Positions 1 through 6,268 of a stretch of 28,064 nt of DNA are shown piece by piece. The first letter of the stretch is position 1. Every line of letters begins with the position of its first letter. The DNA is from Flemingiibacterium sp045600005 (lineage in GTDB: Bacteria; Bacillota; Clostridia; Oscillospirales; CAG-272), in assembly GCA_045600005.1 (NCBI GenBank), contig JAZRXB010000325.1, positions 1 through 28,064 of the forward strand. The letters are read 5' to 3'. Below the pieces are notes generated by a model, which worked only from the letters and a program-made list of their open reading frames with translations, ran no database searches and was not told the origin of the DNA. The translations under genes were made by a program, and so were the position numbers.

Positions 1-671
1 AGCCGCGTGCCGGTCTTCGCGTAGAGCAGGCCGATCCCCTTCGGCGCGTGGAATTTATGTCCCGAAGCCGTCAGCAGATCGACGCCGAGCGTCCGCACAT
101 CCACCGGGATATGTCCCACTGCCTGTACCGCGTCGGTCAGAATGAGACAGGCGGGATTTTTCCGCCGGAGCCGTTCGGCGATCTCGTTCACCGGCTCGAT
201 CGTGCCGATCTCGTTGTTTGCCAGCATGACCGACACAAGACAGGTTTCAACGCCGACCGCGTCTGCCGCTTCGTCCGCTTCGACGGCTCCCTCCGCGTTC
301 ACGCCGAGTCTTGTCACGCCAAAGCCCTCCCGTTCCAGCGCGTCCGCTGCGTGAAGGATCGCGTGATGCTCGACCACTGTGGTCACGACCTGCTTTCCGG
401 GCGCGCCGTCCCGATGAGCCGCGCCGGTCATCGCCCAGCTGTCTGCCTCCGAACCGCCGGAGGTAAAGACGATCTCGTCCGGTTTCGCGCCGATACAGGC
501 GGCGATCCGTTCACGCGCCGTCTCCACGGCACGCCGCGCTTCCCTGCCCTTGGTGTGCAGACTCGACGGATTGCCGTAGCCCTCCGTCAGCCACGGCGTC
601 ATGGCTTCGAGAACGCGCGGCGTCAGCGGCGTCGTCGCGGCGTTGTCCGCATAGATCAGTTTCCGAATCAT
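1..671 (-). CDS. nifS: Cysteine desulfurase (NifS/IscS family), partial at window edge
   Basis: PLP enzyme that removes sulfur from L-cysteine as an enzyme-bound persulfide for Fe-S cluster and tRNA thiolation pathways; cytoplasmic. The first ~223 residues are in the window and the C-terminus, including the cysteine persulfide loop, lies beyond position 1. Translation from the ATG at 671 opens MIRKLIYADNAATTPLTPRV, the classic N-terminus of the family. It later shows TSGGSEADSWA, VEHHAIL, ANNEIGTIEP and the PLP-lysine motif SGHKFHAPKG, with the lysine at residue 206. The start has an AGGGA sequence just upstream. It lies 91 bp downstream of rnhA on the same strand with no convincing terminator between, so cotranscription is possible. 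NifS versus IscS subtype cannot be decided without the C-terminus and the next genes. Confidence 0.95.
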   Translation of the reverse strand, partial: MIRKLIYADNAATTPLTPRVLEAMTPWLTEGYGNPSSLHTKGREARRAVETARERIAACIGAKPDEIVFTSGGSEADSWAMTGAAHRDGAPGKQVVTTVVEHHAILHAADALEREGFGVTRLGVNAEGAVEADEAADAVGVETCLVSVMLANNEIGTIEPVNEIAERLRRKNPACLILTDAVQAVGHIPVDVRTLGVDLLTASGHKFHAPKGIGLLYAKTGTR

Positions 672-762
672 TTTCCCTGATTTCCTATCTGTAACCGGAA
701 AGGCACCCGGCAAGCCGAAAACGCGGATTTCCCTCTTTTTCAGCTTCCCCGATGCCCCGGCG

Positions 763-1209
763 TTATTTTACCGCGCGATAGATCTCCGCCTGTTCACAGG
801 CGAGCGTGTCGCAGCGTTCGTTGTATGGATGCCCGGCGTGTCCCTTGACCCAGACGAATTTCACCGTGTGGGTCTCCAGCAGTCCTAACAGACGTTCCCA
901 CAGATCGGGATTCAGCGCAGGCGTTTTGTCCGACTTGACCCATCCGCGCTTTTTCCAGCCGTAGACCCATTTTTTCTCGATGGCGTCGATCAGGTATTTG
1001 GAATCCGACGTCAGCGTCACGTCGCAGGGTTCCTTCAGCGCTTCCAGCGCGTTGATCGCGCCGAGCAGCTCCATCCGGTTGTTCGTCGTGTGCGCGTCTC
1101 CGCCGGACAGCTCCTTTTCATGCTCCCCGCAGACCAGAATGGCTCCCCAGCCGCCCGGACCGGGATTGTGTTTGCAGGCGCCGTCCGTATAAATATCGAC
1201 GTGCTTCAT
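763..1209 (-). CDS. rnhA: Ribonuclease HI
   Basis: Endonuclease that cleaves the RNA strand of RNA-DNA hybrids, used in R-loop and primer removal; cytoplasmic. 148 residues, normal for bacterial RNase HI. All active-site residues are visible: D9 in YTDGAC, E47 in NNRMEL, D69 in TSDSKYL, H124 in KGHAGH and D134 in NERCD, close to the E. coli numbering. The reading frame is open further upstream to 1407, but that extension lies wholly inside the upstream gene. The ATG at 1209 overlaps that gene's TGA as ATGA, which fixes the start and suggests translational coupling. It probably shares the PHP gene's promoter. Confidence 0.96.
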   Translation of the reverse strand: MKHVDIYTDGACKHNPGPGGWGAILVCGEHEKELSGGDAHTTNNRMELLGAINALEALKEPCDVTLTSDSKYLIDAIEKKWVYGWKKRGWVKSDKTPALNPDLWERLLGLLETHTVKFVWVKGHAGHPYNERCDTLACEQAEIYRAVK

Positions 1210-1913
1210 TCGTTCGTGTCGATGCGGTTCATGTTTTCGTCGTATTCGTGACGGAAGACCTCCGCCTTCCCTTCCCTGAACAGACGGACGAAATCCTGCG
1301 TGCAGGCGATCCGTTCGGGCAGATAGACGCCGCCGAATCTGGCGCGTCTGCCGGAATGATTGTCCGTACCGGCGGACGGGATGAGACCGTATTCCTTCGC
1401 GTACCACTCGGCGCGCGCGTTTTCTTCCGGCGTGCGTCCTGCGTTGTAGATCTCAACGCCGTCGCATTTTCTCGGCATCAGGCAGATCTTTTCGATATAC
1501 GCCGCCTCGCGGAAGGGGTGCGCGTGGATGACCAGACCGCCTGCCTCGTGGACCTTGTCGCAGTAGACGCTCGGCTTCCATGTGAGCTGATCGGGATTGT
1601 CGAGCAGCCACTGTTTGTCCAGACCGACGATCAGATAGTCGCCCGACATCGAGCATTCCCACGTGAAGAAGACGTCCAGACCGATCCGGTCGCCCTCTTC
1701 CTTGACCTCGCGGTAGCCGCGCTCGTAAAGCTCGATCCGTTCTTCCCACGGAAGCTCGCGCGGAACGGTGGTATTGCCGTTTAAGAAGTGGTCGCTGACG
1801 AAAATGCCGGTGTAGCCCATCTCCTTGTAGACACGGGCCAGCTCTTTTCCCGGGACCTTGGCGCACTTGCTGCTCTCGCAGGTATGGCAGTGCGTTTCAT
1901 ACATATATTTCAT
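1206..1913 (-). CDS. PHP-domain metal-dependent phosphoesterase (histidinol-phosphatase-like)
   Basis: 235-residue PHP-family protein, expected to hydrolyse a small phosphate ester with a di- or trinuclear metal centre. The metal ligands are spread as in the family: ETHCHT near residues 6-11, VSDHF (D41, H42), IHAHPFR mid-protein and SAGTDNHSG near the C-terminus. There is no signal peptide or membrane segment, so it is cytoplasmic. The start at 1913 is preceded by TGAGGTGAAATC, a good ribosome binding site, and by a strong promoter at 1946-1974. It overlaps rnhA by 4 bp. The substrate is unknown; histidinol phosphate is only one possibility because no his genes are nearby and stand-alone PHP proteins vary in function. 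Confidence 0.85.
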   Translation of the reverse strand: MKYMYETHCHTCESSKCAKVPGKELARVYKEMGYTGIFVSDHFLNGNTTVPRELPWEERIELYERGYREVKEEGDRIGLDVFFTWECSMSGDYLIVGLDKQWLLDNPDQLTWKPSVYCDKVHEAGGLVIHAHPFREAAYIEKICLMPRKCDGVEIYNAGRTPEENARAEWYAKEYGLIPSAGTDNHSGRRARFGGVYLPERIACTQDFVRLFREGKAEVFRHEYDENMNRIDTNE

Positions 1914-1945
1914 GATTTCACCTCATGTATATTGATTTTACGTTC

Positions 1946-1974
1946 ATTATATCACAGTCCGGGCATAATTGCAA
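1946..1974 (-). promoter_or_regulatory. Sigma-A promoter for PHP-rnhA
   Basis: On the minus strand TTGCAA (1974-1969), a 17-bp spacer and TATAAT (1951-1946). It lies 32 bp before the PHP start codon and is back to back with the plus-strand promoter at 1983-2011. Confidence 0.85.
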
Positions 1975-1982
1975 CTGCACGC

Positions 1983-2011
1983 TTGATTTTTCAGCGAAAA
2001 AATCATATAAT
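1983..2011 (+). promoter_or_regulatory. Sigma-A promoter for the fused sigma-factor gene
   Basis: TTGATT (1983-1988), a 17-bp spacer and TATAAT (2006-2011). Transcription should begin near 2018, after the in-frame ATG at 2013, so that ATG cannot be the start codon and the GTG at 2085 is favoured. Confidence 0.85.
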
Positions 2012-2084
2012 TATGGAGGGTACCCCAACCTTTTCCGTTTTTCCGACACTTAATATACAGAAGCAAAGGAAAGGAGCTGCCGAC

Positions 2085-3716
2085 GTGGACAAACAGACCT
2101 GCGATAAGATCATAACCGCTTACTGCCCGAAGCTGTTCGGCTTCGCCGCTGCGAAAACCGGTTCTCTCGAGCGCGCCGAGGAGCTGGCTTCCCGCATCAC
2201 GCTGGAAGTTTACGCGCAGCTTCTCCGGTGTGAACGGATCGACAACGTGAACGCCTACGTCCGGCGCATCGCGCAGAACGTTTACGCCCGCTTCACGGAC
2301 GAGTACCGCCGCTCACGGTGCATCGACTGCATCGACGATTTCGCGGACAGTCTGACCGACGGGGAGAATTTCACCGAATCGGTTGAGGACGCGGAGATTT
2401 TCATAAAGCTCCGCTGTGAGATCGCCTATCTGTCGAGCCTGCGGCGTGAGATCCTCGTCCGACGCTATTATCGGAACGAAAAGCTGTCCGGCATCGCCGC
2501 CGCGCTGGACCTTCCCGAAGGAACGGTCAAATGGCATCTGAGCGGCGCGCGCGGACAATTAAAGAAAGGACTTGATACCGTGAGAACCATCGGAATGCTC
2601 GGATTGTCGCCCGTCACGCTGACGTACCTCGGTCATGACGGTCACCCCGGTTATCGGGGAGATACCGCCGATTTCCTCGCCCGCAGGCTGACGCAGAACA
2701 TCGCCTACGCCGCCTATCACGCGCCGCGCTCTGTGAATGAGATCGCGGACGAGCTTGGGATCTCGCCGGTCTTCGTGGAGGACGAAGTAAAAACGCTCGA
2801 AGAATACGGTTTCATGGAGAAAAAAGGGGATCGATATCTGACGCAGATCTACATCACCGAGCCGAAAAAGGAAACGGAGGACGCGCGCTATGCGGTCTTC
2901 CGCCGCTATGCCGCCCGCCTTACGGAGGATTATATCCCGCTGCTTCTCGATTCATTAAACGACGCCGATTTTTCAAAGCTGTACATCCCGGACGGAGACC
3001 GGAATCTCTGGCAGTGGTCGGGCGTGACCTATGCGCTCGGCTCGTCCCGGTTCGGAAAGCCCGCCGCAGACGGAGAGATCGACCGGTTCCGGATTCCGCG
3101 AAAGGACGGCGGGTGCTACATTGCCTTCGCTCGGCTGGATACCCCGGTCGAGTTCGGATACGACGCCGAATTATACAGCGTCTGCGGCAATATGACCCGC
3201 AGCTCGGAAAAATATCCGATCCGTTCGTGGCAGATCAACACCTATTACGGCAGATGCGGCGAGGGCTGGCGCGACAATCTCTACACCGATTACGAAGCTC
3301 TGTACGAGTTTTACACCGGCATGATCGGAAAAACGCCTGAGAACATCGAAAAATACCGTCGTCTGCGCGACAAGGGTTATCTGACCGGCGATGATCGGGT
3401 CAACCTTATCTGCGTCCGGTCGGGAACCGCCTCGCGAGCGGACTTTTCCTTCCTTGACGCGCTCGTGCCGCAGTCGGATAAGGTCCTTCTGTTACAGGAA
3501 GAACTGGCGGAGGAGATTTACAGGCTGGAAGCGGCGGATTATCCGGAGCATAAGCGGGCGCTCTGCAAAGCCTACGCCGGCGATTCTCTGCACAGCAATC
3601 TGCTCCGTATGCTGATCGTCGAAATTTTAATGAAAAAGGAAATTCTGGCCGTTCCGGATAAGGAAGCCGCCCGCGGGCTGACCACTCTGCTCGCCGCAGA
3701 CCGGATCCCCGACTGA
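2085..3716 (+). CDS. Sigma-70 family (ECF-like) factor fused to a winged-helix and a large unknown C-terminal region
   Basis: 543 residues from a GTG start preceded by AAAGGAAAGGAG about 8 bp upstream. Residues ~8-80 resemble sigma region 2 (LFGFAAAKTG, NAYVRRIAQNVYARF). Residues ~110-165 form region 4, with a helix-turn-helix (LSGIAAALDLPEGTVKWHLS). Residues ~200-258 look like a second, winged HTH (SVNEIADELGISPVFVEDEV followed by EEYGFMEKKG). Residues ~260-543 match no family I can name; they contain several Cys, Trp and Tyr residues and no membrane segment. ECF factors are normally about 170-200 residues with a separate anti-sigma gene; none is adjacent here. I infer that the C-terminal part regulates or senses in cis. 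It is monocistronic, with its own promoter and terminator. Confidence 0.8.
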   Translation: MDKQTCDKIITAYCPKLFGFAAAKTGSLERAEELASRITLEVYAQLLRCERIDNVNAYVRRIAQNVYARFTDEYRRSRCIDCIDDFADSLTDGENFTESVEDAEIFIKLRCEIAYLSSLRREILVRRYYRNEKLSGIAAALDLPEGTVKWHLSGARGQLKKGLDTVRTIGMLGLSPVTLTYLGHDGHPGYRGDTADFLARRLTQNIAYAAYHAPRSVNEIADELGISPVFVEDEVKTLEEYGFMEKKGDRYLTQIYITEPKKETEDARYAVFRRYAARLTEDYIPLLLDSLNDADFSKLYIPDGDRNLWQWSGVTYALGSSRFGKPAADGEIDRFRIPRKDGGCYIAFARLDTPVEFGYDAELYSVCGNMTRSSEKYPIRSWQINTYYGRCGEGWRDNLYTDYEALYEFYTGMIGKTPENIEKYRRLRDKGYLTGDDRVNLICVRSGTASRADFSFLDALVPQSDKVLLLQEELAEEIYRLEAADYPEHKRALCKAYAGDSLHSNLLRMLIVEILMKKEILAVPDKEAARGLTTLLAADRIPD

Positions 3717-3730
3717 CCCGCCGTAACCGA

Positions 3731-3764
3731 AAGCGAAAAAATGCCGCCCGGCATTTTTTCGCTT
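3731..3764 (+). terminator. Rho-independent terminator after the sigma-factor gene
   Basis: Perfect 15-bp inverted repeat, arms 3731-3745 and 3750-3764, with a 4-nt GCCC loop and a T-rich 3' side. It starts 15 bp after the stop codon and ends 5 bp before the next promoter. Confidence 0.9.
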
Positions 3765-3769
3765 TTCTC

Positions 3770-3798
3770 TTGCATTTGAGCCGTTTCTATGATAGAAT
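3770..3798 (+). promoter_or_regulatory. Sigma-A promoter for the beta-propeller glycosidase gene
   Basis: TTGCAT (3770-3775), a 17-bp spacer and TAGAAT (3793-3798), about 30 bp before the start codon. Confidence 0.8.
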
Positions 3799-3829
3799 AA
3801 TAGCAGATTGATTAGCTGGAGGTAACGGG

Positions 3830-4753
3830 ATGCCGGATCTTTTCTCCCTGACTTCTCCGATCCTCATCAAAGGGGATGCTTCGCACGCTTATCGTGACCC
3901 CGCCGTCCTTTTTCACGACGGAATCCTTCATTTATATATGACGCTTGTGGAGACCGAACCGGACGGCGTTTTTCTGTATCTCGCCGAATCGCGTTCGCCC
4001 GATCTCCTCCACTGGACCGAGCCGCGAAAGCTCACCGTGCGCGACCGCTCGAAAAACTTCTCCAGTCCCGGCAACGTCGTGTTCGCGGACGGACGGTTTC
4101 TGCTCTGTCTCCAGACCTACTGCCGCGAAAACGGCGAAAAATACGGAAACGCCAACTGCCGGATCTATTTCATGGAAAGCGAAGACCTGCAAAGCTGGTC
4201 CGAACCCTGTCCGGTCCCGCTGAAAGGCGAGCTTCTCCTTTCCGACATCGGGCGGATGATCGACCCGTATCTGCTTTATGATGAATCCACAGGTCTGTGG
4301 AACTGCTTTTTCAAACAGAACGGCGTGAGCCGCTCCACCTCGCCCGATCTCGTTCACTGGCGTTATGAGGGACATTTCGACGGCGGTGAAAACGTCAGCG
4401 TGCTGAAAAAGGACGGCGTATGGTTCCTCTTTCACTCGCCGCGCAACGGGATCGGCGTCAAGACCTCGCCCGATCTCGTTCACTGGACCGACCGCGGACT
4501 GCTGACCTTCGGTCAGGAAGGCTGGGACTGGGCGCGCGGACGCCTGACCGCAGGAACCGTTCTGGAAACCTCCGACGAAAAAGGACGGCTTTATCTCATG
4601 TTTTTCCACGGCACCGGGCCGGAGGATGAAAGCGTGGTCTTCGACCGGGACGCCTGCATCGGACTCGCGTGGAGCCGTGACCTCATCACATGGAACTGGC
4701 CGGGCGGAAGCGGCGGACAGAGTATCTCCGTCTCGTTTGAAAACAGTTTGTAA
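3830..4753 (+). CDS. Five-bladed beta-propeller glycoside hydrolase-like protein (GH43/GH32 type)
   Basis: 307 residues with the fold signature of clan GH-F/GH-J propellers. The motif S-x-D-L-x-x-W recurs five times (residues ~56, 117, 171, 213 and 282), as expected of blade edges. Candidate catalytic acids are D23 in YRDPAVLFHDG (general base), D145 in MIDPYLL and E187 in GGENVSV; this assignment is inferred from the GH43 pattern. There is no signal peptide, so it is likely intracellular and would act on imported oligosaccharides. The start follows CTGGAGG. The gene is transcribed alone from its own promoter. Two blades share an identical 24-nt stretch (4337-4360 and 4463-4486). The specificity and exact GH family cannot be assigned. 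Confidence 0.75.
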   Translation: MPDLFSLTSPILIKGDASHAYRDPAVLFHDGILHLYMTLVETEPDGVFLYLAESRSPDLLHWTEPRKLTVRDRSKNFSSPGNVVFADGRFLLCLQTYCRENGEKYGNANCRIYFMESEDLQSWSEPCPVPLKGELLLSDIGRMIDPYLLYDESTGLWNCFFKQNGVSRSTSPDLVHWRYEGHFDGGENVSVLKKDGVWFLFHSPRNGIGVKTSPDLVHWTDRGLLTFGQEGWDWARGRLTAGTVLETSDEKGRLYLMFFHGTGPEDESVVFDRDACIGLAWSRDLITWNWPGGSGGQSISVSFENSL

Positions 4754-4770
4754 ACTTTAGCAGAAATCCG

Positions 4771-4799
4771 TTGTAGAGAATAGATGTATATGGTAAAAT
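4771..4799 (+). promoter_or_regulatory. Sigma-A promoter for the coiled-coil/lepB operon
   Basis: TTGTAG (4771-4776), a 17-bp spacer and TAAAAT (4794-4799), preceded by TGG as an extended -10. It lies 48 bp before the ATG at 4848. Confidence 0.7.
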
Positions 4800-4847
4800 A
4801 TGATTGATTGATTATTTTTTCAAGTATCAAATCCAGAAGGTATTTCA

Positions 4848-5579
4848 ATGACCAGTAAAGAATTGAAACGGCTGAGCCGGCGTGATCTGCTTGAAATGCT
4901 GATCGAGCAGACCAAGGAAATCAACCGTCTGCATGAGGAATTAAATAAGGCGGAGCAGTCTCTGGGAGATCAGAGCATCAAAAAAGAGACCGCAGGCTCC
5001 CTTGCCGAAGCGGCATTGGCTCTGAATCACGTCTACGAAGCAGCCGACAAGGCGGCAGAACAGTATCTGCTGAACCTGAAAAAATACACAGAAGAACAGC
5101 AGAGCGAATATGACCGCATTGTCTCCGAAGCACAGCAGAAAGCGGCTTCCCTTCTCGTCGAAGCGCAGGAGAAGGCTGACACCCTTCTCGCCGAAGCGCA
5201 GAAGAACGCAGCCGCCATCGAGGAAGAAGCCCGGAACGCGGCAGCCGAAACAGGTAAAGCCGCCGTCGAAGAAGCCCGGCTGAAAGCAGGCGCCATCGAA
5301 GAAGACGCGAAGAAGAGAGCCGAAACGATGATCGCCGGCGCCAGGGAAAAAATCACAGTGTTCGCCGAAGACGCAAAGAGCAGAGCCGCAGCCCTGATCG
5401 CCGACGCCCAGCAGAAAGCCGATCAGACTACCGCGGAAGCCGAGACTCTGCGTCAGCAGAAAATCAAGGAAGTCAACGCTTACGTCAAGAAGACAAACGC
5501 CAGGATTCAGGAATATTTTGAAGCTCACCCGGAGCTTCGTGAAGTCCTGAGCAGCCGAAATGAGAATCAGCCGAAATGA
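4848..5579 (+). CDS. Alanine/glutamate-rich coiled-coil protein with hendecad repeats
   Basis: 243-residue soluble protein of unknown function. The N-terminal ~45 residues (KELKRLSRRDLLEMLIEQTK) form a short conserved-looking helical region. Residues 94-207 are ten 11-residue repeats of the form (E/D)-A-(Q/R/K)-x-K-A-x-x-(L/I)-(I/L/x)-(A/E), interrupted only by a 4-residue insert at 138-141. Eleven-residue periodicity predicts a near-straight or right-handed coiled coil, as in some scaffold proteins. The C-terminus is charged. AGAAGG precedes the ATG. Its stop overlaps the lepB start as ATGA, so the two are cotranscribed and translationally coupled. That suggests a role at the membrane or divisome near protein export, but this is inference. 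DivIVA-like or desiccation-type helical proteins are alternatives. Confidence 0.8.
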   Translation: MTSKELKRLSRRDLLEMLIEQTKEINRLHEELNKAEQSLGDQSIKKETAGSLAEAALALNHVYEAADKAAEQYLLNLKKYTEEQQSEYDRIVSEAQQKAASLLVEAQEKADTLLAEAQKNAAAIEEEARNAAAETGKAAVEEARLKAGAIEEDAKKRAETMIAGAREKITVFAEDAKSRAAALIADAQQKADQTTAEAETLRQQKIKEVNAYVKKTNARIQEYFEAHPELREVLSSRNENQPK

Positions 5580-6172
5580 AAAAGAAAGAAAAAAAAGAAC
5601 AGAACAGCTCCGATGTATCCATCGCCGAGCTGGAAGAAGAACTGCACCGCGTCAAATTCAATTCCCGTTATCTGACGCTGCTCCGCAGTACGATTTATGC
5701 TTTGATCGTCACGGCGGCGATCGCCGCCCTCATCGCCACGCTTGTTCTTCCCGTTCTTCAGCTTTACGGCGATTCCATGGCGCCGAACCTGTCCGAAGGT
5801 CAGATCGTTCTGTCCGTCAAGGGCAGTCAGTTTGATCGGGGCGACATCATCGGTTTCTATTTTTCAAACCGGATCCTTGTCAAGCGGATCATCGGTCTGC
5901 CGGGAGACGTCGTCGACATGGATGAAAACGGAGTCGTTTATATCAACGGCGATGCGATCGAAGAACCCTATGTCGCCGAACCGGATTACGGCGAATGCGA
6001 TATCACTCTCCCTTATCGTGTGCCGGAAGAATCCTACTTTGTCATGGGCGACAACCGGAAAACCTCGCTCGATTCCCGTACCGTCACGATCGGATGCGTT
6101 TCGGAAGACGAAATCGTCGGAAAAATCTTCTTCCGTATCTGGCCGCTGAAAAAGATCGGCATCGTGAAATAA
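5576..6172 (+). CDS. lepB: Signal peptidase I
   Basis: Membrane serine protease that cleaves signal peptides from exported proteins at the outer face of the membrane. 198 residues, typical of Gram-positive SipS-type enzymes. It has a charged cytoplasmic N-terminus with a short helix (residues ~15-28) and a transmembrane segment at ~39-61. The nucleophile S67 lies in YGDSMAPNL, the general base K103 in LVKRIIGLPGDVV, and box E-like MGDNR follows with S/D residues in KTSLDSR. The start overlaps the coiled-coil gene by ATGA and has no strong ribosome site of its own, indicating coupled translation. A strong terminator follows 12 bp after the stop. Confidence 0.95.
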   Translation: MKKKEKKEQNSSDVSIAELEEELHRVKFNSRYLTLLRSTIYALIVTAAIAALIATLVLPVLQLYGDSMAPNLSEGQIVLSVKGSQFDRGDIIGFYFSNRILVKRIIGLPGDVVDMDENGVVYINGDAIEEPYVAEPDYGECDITLPYRVPEESYFVMGDNRKTSLDSRTVTIGCVSEDEIVGKIFFRIWPLKKIGIVK

Positions 6173-6184
6173 AACATTACATAA

Positions 6185-6221
6185 AACGGAACGCCGTCGG
6201 TCCTGCCGACGGCGTTCCGTT
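6185..6221 (+). terminator. Terminator of the coiled-coil/lepB operon
   Basis: Perfect 16-bp inverted repeat, arms 6185-6200 and 6206-6221, with a 5-nt loop. The 3' side is only weakly T-rich; the stem alone is very stable and may act in both directions. Confidence 0.75.
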
Positions 6222-6227
6222 CTGCAT

Positions 6228-6266
6228 AAAATCCCCGGCGCAGAGCCTGTCTGCACCGGGGATTTT
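6228..6266 (-). terminator. Terminator of purL
   Basis: Inverted repeat with outer arms 6228-6238/6256-6266 (11 bp) and inner arms 6240-6244/6250-6254 (5 bp), separated by one mismatch. On the minus strand it begins 2 bp after the purL stop and ends in a TTTTA tract. Confidence 0.8.
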
Positions 6267-6268
6267 CA

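Noticed and set aside
1210..1407. Longer rnhA start at 1407
   Set aside because: The added ~66 residues lie inside the PHP gene and lack RNase H similarity; the ATGA overlap fixes the start at 1209.
1788..2084. N-terminal extension of the sigma-factor frame, including ATG at 2013
   Set aside because: It overlaps the divergent PHP gene and the promoter at 1983-2011; transcription begins after these codons, and a good ribosome site precedes the GTG at 2085.
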